From the IMG/VR virus record IMGVR_UViG_3300044679_000082, positions 1 through 29,084 of that record: a DNA stretch of 29,084 bases, one strand, 5' to 3'. This document shows, one piece after another, positions 1 through 6,333 of this stretch. The position numbers and the translations under genes were made by a program. Positions within the stretch are counted from its first letter, which is position 1, and the number at the start of each line of letters is the position of its first letter. The stretch comes from a virus. The notes under the pieces were generated by a model. That model saw only the letters and a program-made list of their open reading frames with translations. It was not told where the DNA came from and ran no database searches.

Positions 1-243
1 AGATCTAATCATCCAGCAACAGATACTAGCGCCAAAGTTCAACGGACAACCACAAGTAGTAATGGTGCAACTAAAACTACAAGTGGGACTAATTTTAAAT
101 TAAATCGTCATCAAGAAGAGGCGTTAATAAAGATGGGCGTATTGTCTGAGACTGATAGAAGAGTTTTAGATAGCGAACGTTTAAAATATTATACAAAAGC
201 TTGGTCAGATACGAAGAAGAAATATGAGGGAGAGAGAGCATAA
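1..243 (+). CDS. Unidentified protein, C-terminal 80 residues only
   Basis: The first frame is open from the left edge to a TAA at 241-243, so only the carboxy end is present. The fragment begins Ser/Thr/Asn-rich and low in complexity, then becomes a charged helical stretch (rich in Glu, Lys, Arg; includes HQEEALIKMGV) that ends in KYEGERA. Its stop overlaps the next start (TAATG), which indicates translational coupling. By position, upstream of the capsid genes, it could be the end of a portal, scaffold or other head-assembly protein, but no diagnostic motif is visible and I do not assign a function. Confidence 0.75.
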   Translation, partial: RSNHPATDTSAKVQRTTTSSNGATKTTSGTNFKLNRHQEEALIKMGVLSETDRRVLDSERLKYYTKAWSDTKKKYEGERA

Positions 244-953
244 TGGGTGCATCAATAGATAGTTTAGTAAAAGAAGAATTAAGTCGATCAGTCAAAAAAG
301 GTGCTGGTCTAGAAGATATTCCATCAGTTAAAATGGATGAACAAAAATCAGAAGAAGATACGAGATTAACTAAGGCATTAGATGCTAGTCGTACTTCTCG
401 GATTAAGAGCAAGGTTGAAACGGCTACGTTAGGCAAGCCGCGGTTAACCAAAGAGGCGTTACGTGCGTCTCAAACAAATTATTTGCCTACACCAAAGAAA
501 AAAGATCCTAACTATAAATATACTTGGTTGAGCACTGATCATAATGCAAAACCTCATTTTTGGGATGCGCAAGAGAATTTGGGTTTTTTCCCATGTTCTG
601 TTAACGATTATCCAGATATGATTCCACATGTCTATCAGACTAAGGTAGATTTGAATATATCATCAGATAAAGTAGTTTACAAAGAAATGATTCTATGTAA
701 GTTACATGTTGATGACTGGCAATTATTGATGACCGAATATCATCATGATCGCCCAGCTGAAGCAGCTCGAGATATTTATAGGAACCATACCAATAGGTTA
801 AAAGCTTTTGGTGGTAGTGTAAGGGATGTATCGAGGCAGTTACTGGAACAAGAAACTTACGAACCAGATTCCGGTACTGCAGGGGTGACTTTAAATAGTC
901 AAGGTCGCTTTGTACAAACAAGAGCGCCTAAATTTAATCTATCGAAGGAATAA
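243..953 (+). CDS. Pre-capsid conserved phage protein, function unknown
   Basis: 236 residues. The ATG overlaps the upstream stop (TAATG) and follows a purine-rich GAGGGAGAGAG ribosome site. The first 85 or so residues are highly charged and probably disordered (many K, E, R, S). The rest has aromatic-rich beta-like segments such as YKYTWLSTDHNA and ENLGFFPC, followed by a helical end. A protein with this order, charged amino end then a compact W/Y-rich part, commonly sits just before the capsid genes of podovirus-like phages. That placement suggests head assembly (scaffold or head accessory protein). This is inference from position; no catalytic motif is seen. Confidence 0.8.
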   Translation: MGASIDSLVKEELSRSVKKGAGLEDIPSVKMDEQKSEEDTRLTKALDASRTSRIKSKVETATLGKPRLTKEALRASQTNYLPTPKKKDPNYKYTWLSTDHNAKPHFWDAQENLGFFPCSVNDYPDMIPHVYQTKVDLNISSDKVVYKEMILCKLHVDDWQLLMTEYHHDRPAEAARDIYRNHTNRLKAFGGSVRDVSRQLLEQETYEPDSGTAGVTLNSQGRFVQTRAPKFNLSKE

Positions 954-957
954 TAAA

Positions 958-1560
958 ATGGCTTCAGTATTTCAGCCAAATGGATTTCGTCCGGCGTTTC
1001 ATACGTCTGGTACAGCTAATCCTCGGCAACAATTCGGTTCATTGCAAAGCAATGCAACTAATGCGATTTATTCATGGCAGCCTTGTAAACTTGTAAGCGG
1101 TTATATTCAAGCAGCAACTGCTGCAGATGATACCCTAGCAGGGATTTTCGCAGGTGCACAATGGATGGATTCAGTTTCAGGTTTCGTAAAAGAGTACCCA
1201 TGGGTACCAGCTAATACAACTTTCTGGCCATCTGCCAATGAAGGTGATCCGTATTCTACTACTAATGCGCCATATGTATATCAAGATACCGCAATGGAAT
1301 TTGTGGTTCAAGCAAATGGTCCTTTAGCTATTACAGCTTTGGGTCAAACATTTAATTTGGATCTAGCTACAATTGGTAATGGTTCTGCAGCGGGTTATTC
1401 TGAAGCAGCCTTGGATGCAGTAAGTGGCCCGGTGTCTGGTGGTCAATTCATCGTTACAGAATTATATAAAGCTCCCCCTACAACTGATACAAATCAGTGG
1501 GGTGATGCATATACAATTGTAATGGTTAAACTTAACCCACTAACTTCGAATTTTAGTTAA
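958..1560 (+). CDS. Capsid decoration-like structural protein
   Basis: 200 residues. The ATG at 958 has AAGGAA about 8 bases upstream; a longer reading from 910 would overlap the previous gene and is less likely. The protein has the layout of a small head protein family found directly before the major capsid gene of many podoviruses: an FxPNGFRPAFH opening, a central GIFAGAQWMDS segment, a WP..T.FWPS stretch, and YVYQDTAMEFVVQANG, matching the family pattern of 'GFRPVRH ... GVF.G..Y.D ... F.VQA'. It is Ala/Thr/Gly-rich and predicted all-beta, with no signal peptide. It probably decorates or stabilises the capsid. The family match is from memory of the pattern. Confidence 0.7.
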   Translation: MASVFQPNGFRPAFHTSGTANPRQQFGSLQSNATNAIYSWQPCKLVSGYIQAATAADDTLAGIFAGAQWMDSVSGFVKEYPWVPANTTFWPSANEGDPYSTTNAPYVYQDTAMEFVVQANGPLAITALGQTFNLDLATIGNGSAAGYSEAALDAVSGPVSGGQFIVTELYKAPPTTDTNQWGDAYTIVMVKLNPLTSNFS

Positions 1561-1570
1561 GGAATAAATC

Positions 1571-2509
1571 ATGTCAGCACCAATTACTTTAGTCTCCCTA
1601 CGAGAAGTCGTAGAGCCGATTGTAAATGAGAATTTCGACGGCGTGTATGCACAGCGTAGAAATGAATGGAAATCAATCTATGTTCAACGTCCTGGATTGA
1701 AACGTTCATCTCACGTAGAAACTGTGTTGTTCGGTATGGGTAATGCACCGATTGTGGGTGACGGCGAGCCGATCCCTTATGATCAAGGTGGTACATTATG
1801 GTCTATTAATTTCCCTTATTATGTAACAGCTCTTGGATTTGCTATCACTCGGATGGCAATTGAGGATTCTGAATACATTGATTTGGCAGCAACATTTGGT
1901 CGCCACCTAGCTCAGTCGCTTTATGAAACGGAAGAGGTTCTGGCAGCTAATGTTATTAATAATGGTTTTAATAGTAATTACACCCAATTAGGGGGTGATT
2001 CTCAACCATTGTTTAGTGCAAGTCATGGTCTTTATGATGGAACCTATTCTAATATTCTAACTGGTAATCCTGCATTGTCTCAAACCTCTGCAGAACAAAT
2101 GATTATCCAATTAAGTCAATTAGTAGATTCTCGTGGTAAAAAGATCAACGTAGCTCCTCATCAGTTTGTAGTGCCTCCTCAATTAATTTTCCAAGCGGAA
2201 ATTATTTTGAAGTCATTACTACGTCCTGATACAGCTAATAATGCAATCAACCCGATTCAAAGTTTAGGTTTGTTAGAAGGCGGGATGCAAAAAGTAACGC
2301 GTTTAACTAGCCCATATGCTTGGGGTATGACAACTGACTTGAATGCTAAAGGTGACATGGGTTTAGTTAGATTTAACCGTAGAGAATTAACTCGGAAATC
2401 TCAACCAGACTTTTTGACTGATAGTTTACAATTCATTATGAGTATGCGTTATATCTTCGGTTGGGTAGATCCACGTGGAATTATCTTCTCGTCAGGAATT
2501 GGAGGCTAA
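1571..2509 (+). CDS. Major capsid protein
   Basis: 312 residues with a start at 1571 preceded by AAGGAA. The order of elements fits an HK97-fold major capsid protein of the Mu gpT/podovirus type: a helical amino end (LREVVEPIVNENFDGVY), a positively charged segment, a beta-rich E-loop-like part (GDGEPIPYDQGG), a long spine-like helix (IDLAATFGRHLAQSLYETEEVLAANVINNGF), then NVAPHQFVVPPQLIFQAEIILKS and a carboxy beta part ending in MRYIFGWVDPRGIIF. The helix followed by 'PLFSASHGL' and 'LVVPP.L' is characteristic of this group. Neighbours on both sides are head proteins. It should be the most abundant virion protein. No protease or fused scaffold is apparent. Confidence 0.85.
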   Translation: MSAPITLVSLREVVEPIVNENFDGVYAQRRNEWKSIYVQRPGLKRSSHVETVLFGMGNAPIVGDGEPIPYDQGGTLWSINFPYYVTALGFAITRMAIEDSEYIDLAATFGRHLAQSLYETEEVLAANVINNGFNSNYTQLGGDSQPLFSASHGLYDGTYSNILTGNPALSQTSAEQMIIQLSQLVDSRGKKINVAPHQFVVPPQLIFQAEIILKSLLRPDTANNAINPIQSLGLLEGGMQKVTRLTSPYAWGMTTDLNAKGDMGLVRFNRRELTRKSQPDFLTDSLQFIMSMRYIFGWVDPRGIIFSSGIGG

Positions 2510-2510
2510 T

Positions 2511-3020
2511 ATGAGTTTTGTTGGAATTAGTAATTCAAATACAAGTCCTACTAAATTCGTTGGAGTCGTTGGCACTTCTGATCCTACTCAAGATGGTCAA
2601 ATAACTGTAAATAGTTTTGGACAAACTTCTAGTAGTTATGGAGTTGCTCAAATACTTCAGCCAGTGTATTTAACTGCGCGCAATGGGGGTACATTTTCAG
2701 GCACTGCGAATATCCCTACTGGAGCGCTTATTACTGGAATTAAAGTTTACAATACAGGTGCATCAGCAGTTCCGGGTAGTACGACAGTAAATATTGGTTT
2801 GAGTGCTTCTGGTACTCAAATTATGAATACTACGTTGACCTTGGCTGCTTATGCGTATTTAGACTTATTTGCAGATTTTGCAACAGGTTATGGTGAATAT
2901 TTACCGGTAACTTATGGCAATAATCTTTACTATGTAACTGCTTCAAGCCAATTAACTTCGGCTGTAGCTGCTACATTGACAGTAGTTTTTAGTTATATGC
3001 AATCTCCAACGCAGTCTTAA
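2511..3020 (+). CDS. Small beta-rich virion protein
   Basis: 169 residues. ATG at 2511 follows GGAGG one base after the capsid stop; an upstream GTG reading (2475) would lie inside the capsid gene and lacks a ribosome site. The protein is Thr/Ser/Gly/Ala-rich with alternating hydrophobic residues, a composition typical of beta-sandwich decoration or head-fibre proteins, and includes a repeated glycine turn pattern (GGTFSGTANIPTGALITGIK). It lacks cysteines, a signal peptide and membrane segments. Being the last gene before a strong terminator and tightly coupled to the capsid gene, it is probably a capsid accessory protein made in high amount. I do not recognise a named family. Confidence 0.75.
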   Translation: MSFVGISNSNTSPTKFVGVVGTSDPTQDGQITVNSFGQTSSSYGVAQILQPVYLTARNGGTFSGTANIPTGALITGIKVYNTGASAVPGSTTVNIGLSASGTQIMNTTLTLAAYAYLDLFADFATGYGEYLPVTYGNNLYYVTASSQLTSAVAATLTVVFSYMQSPTQS

Positions 3021-3028
3021 TCTGCATC

Positions 3029-3057
3029 CCAACTGTTCGGGAAATCCGAACAGTTGG
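3029..3057 (+). ncRNA. Perfect 12-bp RNA hairpin after the capsid operon
   Basis: CCAACTGTTCGG at 3029-3040 is the exact reverse complement of CCGAACAGTTGG at 3046-3057, with a five-base loop GAAAT. No T-run follows, so it is not itself a classical intrinsic terminator; it precedes the T-run terminator at 3067-3132. It may stabilise the 3' end of the capsid message or be part of a structured RNA. Confidence 0.75.
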
Positions 3058-3066
3058 TGGTAAATG

Positions 3067-3132
3067 CCCAGTAAGGCCTCTATTGCGGAACTCGTAAGAT
3101 CTCTCAAATATGCGCACCACTGGGTTTTTTTT
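3067..3132 (+). terminator. Intrinsic terminator with a long structured loop, capsid operon
   Basis: CCCAGT (3067-3072) pairs with ACTGGG (3119-3124), immediately followed by eight T (3125-3132). The 46-base loop is unusually large. It sits between the capsid genes and a new promoter (3138-3146), as expected for an operon end. A competing pairing (GTGGT 3057-3061 with ACCAC 3116-3120) would disrupt the terminator stem. Confidence 0.6.
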
Positions 3133-3137
3133 ATATA

Positions 3138-3146
3138 TGCTATAAT
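3138..3146 (+). promoter_or_regulatory. Extended -10 promoter TGC-TATAAT
   Basis: A consensus -10 TATAAT at 3141-3146 preceded by TGC, located 34 bases before the start of the small-gene run and directly after a terminator. No convincing -35 hexamer is visible, which is tolerated when the TGn extension is present. Confidence 0.6.
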
Positions 3147-3179
3147 AAGCAATTGTGTTTTGAGGCTGAGACATTCGAT

Positions 3180-3332
3180 ATGGGAAAGCTAGCATTAAGA
3201 GCGCGTCATAAAGTTTCGGGCTATATGGATAATAGATTTATGTGGTTAATTAGTTCAATTGGAACAGGTATAGGGATGGCTATATTATTTATAGATATCT
3301 TTAGAATGGGTCGTATTTTAATGAATAGTTAG
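3180..3332 (+). CDS. Small single-pass membrane peptide
   Basis: 50 residues, ATG at 3180 and TAG at 3330-3332. It has a basic amino end (MGKLALRARHK), then a hydrophobic segment of about 20 residues (about 21-41: MWLISSIGTGIGMAILFIDI, glycine-rich in the middle) and a short basic tail. It is first in a tightly spaced run of five very small genes behind its own promoter. The ribosome site is modest (GAGGCTGAG). Such peptides in phages include pinholins, superinfection-exclusion and host-takeover proteins, but nothing identifies this one. The consistent hydrophobic core and the compact spacing to the next gene support it as real. Confidence 0.55.
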   Translation: MGKLALRARHKVSGYMDNRFMWLISSIGTGIGMAILFIDIFRMGRILMNS

Positions 3333-3340
3333 GAGACAAA

Positions 3341-3499
3341 ATGAGCAAGAAACATCCAGGATTTGCAGCAGTAGAGAAAAAAATCGAAAAAGAAGGTTAT
3401 TCTAAAAAATCAGCAGGAGCTATTTTGGCGAATACGACAAGGAATGCTAGTAAATCGGCTAAAAAGAAAAATCCTGCTTTGAAAAAGGTCAAAATGTAA
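3341..3499 (+). CDS. Small basic phage protein (HPGF type)
   Basis: 52 residues, ATG at 3341 with AGGAG at 3331-3335. Sequence opens MSKKHPGFAAVEKKI and continues EGYSKKSAGAILANTTRNAS, ending in a lysine-rich tail. The pattern 'HPGF..V...I....G.S...AGAILA...R.AS..AKK.NP.L..V' is a widespread small phage protein that usually lies near head or tail genes; its role is not known to me. The strong positive charge would suit DNA or RNA binding or packing with DNA in the head. Its stop overlaps the next start (TAATG). Confidence 0.75.
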   Translation: MSKKHPGFAAVEKKIEKEGYSKKSAGAILANTTRNASKSAKKKNPALKKVKM

Positions 3500-3669
3500 T
3501 GCCAGTTCCACAGTTGAAGAAATTAGCAAAGAAAACGAAGACGAATTTAAAGACCGTTGAAAAAGATTGGTCAAAGGCTAAAGAAGAATATCCCGGCAAT
3601 TGGAAAGCCATTGCAGGTACTACAAAGAAAATTGAAGAAAATCGTATGAAGGCGAGAAAGAAAAAATGA
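3499..3669 (+). CDS. Lysine-rich small protein
   Basis: 56 residues starting at the ATG that overlaps the previous stop (TAATG at 3497-3501) and ending in TGA at 3667-3669. About a third of the residues are lysine or arginine; the middle reads EYPGNWKAIAGTTKK and the ends are basic helices. No signal peptide or membrane segment. The start is set by the overlap, since no independent ribosome site is seen, so it is expected to be translated by coupling. Function unknown; nucleic-acid binding is plausible from charge alone. Confidence 0.65.
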   Translation: MPVPQLKKLAKKTKTNLKTVEKDWSKAKEEYPGNWKAIAGTTKKIEENRMKARKKK

Positions 3670-3791
3670 AAAAACCTATGAAAAAGATGCTTGAGCATGA
3701 AAAGAAAGAAATCAAGGAATCTAAAAAAGGCATTAAGGCGGATATGAAAGAGATGAAAGTAATTAAGTCTCTGAGTAAGAAGAAAAAGTAA
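3666..3791 (+). CDS. Lysine-rich micropeptide
   Basis: 41 residues, start overlapping the previous stop (ATGA at 3666-3669) and stop overlapping the next start (TAATG at 3789-3793). The peptide is a nearly continuous charged helix of lysine, glutamate and methionine (for example MKKPMKKMLEHEKKEIKESK). It is the shortest of the coupled set and could be dismissed as chance, but exact overlaps on both sides and uninterrupted direction argue that it is translated. Function unknown. Confidence 0.55.
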   Translation: MKKPMKKMLEHEKKEIKESKKGIKADMKEMKVIKSLSKKKK

Positions 3792-3997
3792 TGAGCAAGA
3801 AAAATCTTTATACTTGGTTTAATCCCACTTTAGAAATTGTTGCTGAGAAATTATATGATAAAAGGGATTATATAAAAGAGACGATTGTTACTTCGGAATA
3901 TTCTGAAAAAGAGTTTAATTATTTAAAGGGTTGTCTTGCCAATTTAGATGATGTATTGGAATTATTGGAAAAAGTAGATCAAGATAAAAACGGGTAA
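3791..3997 (+). CDS. Small acidic helical protein
   Basis: 68 residues. ATG at 3791 overlaps the preceding stop (TAATG). In contrast to its basic neighbours the carboxy half is acidic and helical (CLANLDDVLELLEKVDQDK), while the amino end carries YTWFNPTLEIVAEKLYDKRD. It closes the small-gene operon; a hairpin terminator follows six bases after the stop. A negatively charged partner encoded next to basic peptides could neutralise them, but that is conjecture. Confidence 0.65.
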   Translation: MSKKNLYTWFNPTLEIVAEKLYDKRDYIKETIVTSEYSEKEFNYLKGCLANLDDVLELLEKVDQDKNG

Positions 3998-4002
3998 TAA
4001 AA

Positions 4003-4028
4003 AAGCTAACCAATTTCTTAGTTAGCTT
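4003..4028. terminator. Bidirectional hairpin terminator between convergent genes
   Basis: AAGCTAAC (4003-4010) pairs with GTTAGCTT (4021-4028) across a 10-base loop. On the minus strand the hairpin is followed by six U (from A at 3999-4004), a good intrinsic terminator for the 5644-to-4081 genes. On the plus strand it is followed by the weaker CTTCTTC. It lies between the convergent stops at 3997 and 4081. Confidence 0.7.
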
Positions 4029-4080
4029 CTTCACTCATGATTGTAGCATTACTTTTCTAAATATGCAAGTTTTCTAATGT

Positions 4081-4536
4081 TTATCCATTATTTCTTGAAC
4101 TTGGAGGAATATAATCTTCTCCATTCCCATCATCATATGGATTCCCAAACTCTTGTGCAGTATTAAACGGATTAGGAGTTACCGGTTGAGTCTCTATCCC
4201 TGGTGTTCCGATAACGAGTCCCTGAATAACTCCGTTGTACTGTGTGGTGACTACTGGTACTCCGCCTTGGGCATTAGGGATACCTAAAATCGGAGGTCGA
4301 ACTACATTGTATTGGTTTGGAACAATGCTTTGTAATGGTCGAGGGTATTGAAGTGCAAATGCATCGGGCTGTAAAGGAGGTAATCTATATGGGTCTCTCA
4401 TATCCCAACATTCTTGGCAGACTCTTAAGCCAGGAGAATTTCCGTCTTTCATTAGGTTTAAATATGGCATAGGTATTTTACATCTATCACAACATCCGAG
4501 CGCATTTACCCCGGAAGAAATCTTAGAGTTAGCCAC
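4081..4536 (-). CDS. Zinc-ribbon virion-associated phage protein
   Basis: 151 residues, with a GTG start at 4536 behind AGGGAA. Two CxxC pairs are visible near the amino end, C16-x2-C19 and C40-x2-C43 (CDRC and CQEC), separated by a hydrophobic stretch, followed by WDMRDPYRLPP. This 'CxxC ... GLRVC..C.D...P...PP' pattern is a common small phage protein found next to head-tail connector genes. The remaining hundred residues are Pro/Gln/Asn/Gly-rich and probably unstructured. It is read from the minus strand after the adaptor-like gene, with a 40-base gap holding a possible -10 (TATAAT at 4563-4568). Likely a structural or assembly protein; the exact role is unknown. Confidence 0.7.
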   Translation of the reverse strand: MANSKISSGVNALGCCDRCKIPMPYLNLMKDGNSPGLRVCQECWDMRDPYRLPPLQPDAFALQYPRPLQSIVPNQYNVVRPPILGIPNAQGGVPVVTTQYNGVIQGLVIGTPGIETQPVTPNPFNTAQEFGNPYDDGNGEDYIPPSSRNNG

Positions 4537-4576
4537 GCTTTTCTTCCCTAGTCCTAAGCTTCATTATATACTATCC

Positions 4577-5644
4577 TCAATTTTGATAAGGCACTAAAAC
4601 GGCGCCAAGCAGATTGATGTTTGAATCATCGGAGTTATTGAACTCGGCTATATTAACTAAACGATCGGCTTGAGCTGCTATACCGTTTCTGAGTTCTGGG
4701 TCAACCCCTGGCAATTCCCAGGACATCTTGGTTGCGAGTGTGAATTTAATGCAGTCTATAAACCAGACGGGTACTTTTATAGCGTTAGGCATTGAGACAA
4801 ATTGATCAATGGTATCATAGGTATAATAATGAATACTCCAGTTGAAAACTTGTGCGCTATTTGGACTTTGCCAGAACCATATTTCGGGAGGTACTGTTTT
4901 TTTGAAATAATAGTTGATAGGCGTTCCTTGTATCCCTTTTGATGGGTAGGCAAAAAAATCATCTCTATTCATTTTTGCAATGGGGATTTCGCGTCCTAAT
5001 CCGGTATATCCTGTATAGAATCCGCGGGAGGAAAGGGTTTCTCCGGGTGCTACAGAGACTTTAAGATAGCTACCTTGGAAAGGTGTCATAAAGTCATACC
5101 AAATGCTAAATCCATCGGTATAAGTTGTTGTAGGATATGTAGTTATGGGTACATAATTGATTCCATCAGTACTTGCTGAAAACGTAAGTGTAACGGTTTG
5201 TTCGCCGTAAAAAAATAAGCCAAAATAATCGTATATTTCGACTGTGTTTCCTGTTAAGAGGAAGTAATCAGAAGTAGTAGCATATGAGAACCATTCATAA
5301 TCAGTAAGGTATTGAGTATCTACAGCAGTCGGTCCGCCACTCGGACTAACAATAGCATGATTCATTGTGCGCCAGTTAAGGTCGAAGATATCAATTACGT
5401 CAGGTGGTAAAAAGTATTTCCATTTCAGTGGTTCAAATCCGAGGACTCTATCTTCGAGTGCCCAAATTGGGATTCCTCGATTGTTTAATTCCATAAGTGA
5501 AAGTAAGAGGTTCTCTTTTGAAAATCGAATCATTTCTGGAGTTAATTCAGAAGTTGATTTCCCGCAGATACGAATAGCATGGTCGAGGAGTTGTGCAACC
5601 GTAATATTTATGTTACTTGCCGGTGGATAATTAACCACAATCAT
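4577..5644 (-). CDS. Head-tail adaptor / tail-stub structural protein (P22 gp4-like)
   Basis: 355 residues. The amino part (TVAQLLDHAIRICGKSTSELT, then LSLMELNNRGIPIWALEDRV) and the carboxy part (YYFKKTVPPEIWFWQSPN, then VPVWFIDCIKFTLATKMSWELPG) fit the podovirus connector or DNA-stabilisation pattern in which a helical adaptor is followed by 'Y...R..P.i..wP.P' and a helix of 'P..w...l...LA..LA'. Between them, about residues 120-215, is an extra Thr/Tyr-rich beta region. The ATG at 5644 directly abuts AGGAG with no spacing; a GTG two codons later (5638) is six bases from it and may be the true start. It is transcribed away from the fibre genes from a divergent promoter region. Confidence 0.6.
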   Translation of the reverse strand: MIVVNYPPASNINITVAQLLDHAIRICGKSTSELTPEMIRFSKENLLLSLMELNNRGIPIWALEDRVLGFEPLKWKYFLPPDVIDIFDLNWRTMNHAIVSPSGGPTAVDTQYLTDYEWFSYATTSDYFLLTGNTVEIYDYFGLFFYGEQTVTLTFSASTDGINYVPITTYPTTTYTDGFSIWYDFMTPFQGSYLKVSVAPGETLSSRGFYTGYTGLGREIPIAKMNRDDFFAYPSKGIQGTPINYYFKKTVPPEIWFWQSPNSAQVFNWSIHYYTYDTIDQFVSMPNAIKVPVWFIDCIKFTLATKMSWELPGVDPELRNGIAAQADRLVNIAEFNNSDDSNINLLGAVLVPYQN

Positions 5645-5665
5645 CTCCTAATATTTATTGGAGAA

Positions 5666-5674
5666 ATTATAACA
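5666..5674 (-). promoter_or_regulatory. Extended -10 promoter TGT-TATAAT, minus strand
   Basis: On the minus strand TATAAT (5671 down to 5666) is preceded by TGT, about 22 bases before the start of the adaptor-like gene. It pairs back-to-back with the plus-strand promoter at 5690-5698. Confidence 0.55.
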
Positions 5675-5689
5675 CAGATAGAGGGGGTA

Positions 5690-5698
5690 TGCTACAAT
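5690..5698 (+). promoter_or_regulatory. Extended -10 promoter TGC-TACAAT
   Basis: TACAAT at 5693-5698 preceded by TGC, 30 bases before the ATG at 5729, in the short divergent region. No clear -35. Confidence 0.5.
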
Positions 5699-5728
5699 TC
5701 TCTAATCAACTTTTAGTAGGATAATAGT

Positions 5729-5935
5729 ATGCCACAAGTAGTATTTTCAAAGAATTCACCTGAGGGGATGAACTTTAATTTACCTTTTGTTCTTGAAGTC
5801 AATAATACTATAACTATTCCTCAATTACCGCCTGCTAGTACATTAACTGGAACAGAGCAATTGATGATTCAACAGGGAACGACGACATGTTTTATAACAC
5901 TAAATCAGTTGGCTACTTTTATTCTGAACACATAA
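5729..5935 (+). CDS. Stand-alone virion-anchor module protein
   Basis: 68 residues, ATG at 5729 with TAGGA upstream. The carboxy half (QLPPASTLTGTEQLMIQQG, then FITLNQLATFI) is the short anchor motif that opens many phage tail-fibre proteins: 'I..LP.a..l.gtE.l.i.q.g.t....l..l'. The same motif opens the next two fibre genes, but here nothing follows it. It could be a minimal structural adaptor, a remnant of a fibre that lost its receptor-binding part, or the donor of a modular anchor. It is followed by a new promoter, so it is a single-gene unit. Confidence 0.65.
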   Translation: MPQVVFSKNSPEGMNFNLPFVLEVNNTITIPQLPPASTLTGTEQLMIQQGTTTCFITLNQLATFILNT

Positions 5936-5948
5936 GTCTTAGAAAACC

Positions 5949-5976
5949 TTGCAGATATTTATAGCTGTGGTAAAAT
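5949..5976 (+). promoter_or_regulatory. Sigma-70-like promoter TTGCAG-16-TGG-TAAAAT
   Basis: TTGCAG at 5949-5954, a 16-base spacer, and TAAAAT at 5971-5976 with a TGG extension. It is the best-formed -35/-10 pair in the window and lies 61 bases before the exported-protein gene at 6038. Confidence 0.65.
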
Positions 5977-6037
5977 ATTGCTAAGGCTGGATAAGTCAAT
6001 TAAATGGCAATCTCTCTAATCTTTAAAGGAATTTATC

Positions 6038-6316
6038 ATGAAAAAGTTATTATATGTTCTTTCGTGTCTTGGATCAATCAATTTAGCTTCCGCAGTATCA
6101 CCAGCACCCTCCTATGGTCAAATGGCCTACTATGGTCAATGGGAAAGCACGTTAAGATACCCTTACCATGCTAATCATGCAATGACAACTACTCCAGTAG
6201 TACTTTTTGAAAGTGCTGCTTATGAAAGTGGTGCAGTTGTACAATATGTAGCAACCGGAGTTCCAACTGTAGGTAAATATCCTAATTCTGATACAGCGTG
6301 GGTTGCGCAACAATAG
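6038..6316 (+). CDS. Small exported protein with Sec signal peptide
   Basis: 92 residues, ATG at 6038 behind AAAGGA. The amino end MKKLLYVLSCLGSINLASA has the charged start, hydrophobic core and A-x-A cleavage site of a Sec signal peptide, cut probably after residue 19 before VSPAPSYG. The mature part is about 73 residues, rich in Tyr, Ala, Thr and His, with no cysteine. C10 sits too early in the hydrophobic core for a convincing lipobox. It has its own promoter and lies between fibre genes, an arrangement typical of a moron-like gene. Periplasmic or surface action (for example receptor masking or exclusion of other phages) is possible but not shown by the sequence. Confidence 0.7.
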   Translation: MKKLLYVLSCLGSINLASAVSPAPSYGQMAYYGQWESTLRYPYHANHAMTTTPVVLFESAAYESGAVVQYVATGVPTVGKYPNSDTAWVAQQ

Positions 6317-6333
6317 TTTTATAGGGTTATGAT

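Noticed and set aside
95-451. Minus-strand ORF of 118 residues at the left edge
   Set aside because: It is antisense to two well-supported coupled plus-strand genes, has no ribosome site, and its composition (Leu/Ser-rich) is that of a shadow frame.
6038-6070. Lipoprotein signal (VLSC) in the exported protein
   Set aside because: The cysteine is at residue 10, leaving too short a hydrophobic core, while a normal A-x-A cleavage site follows at residue 19.
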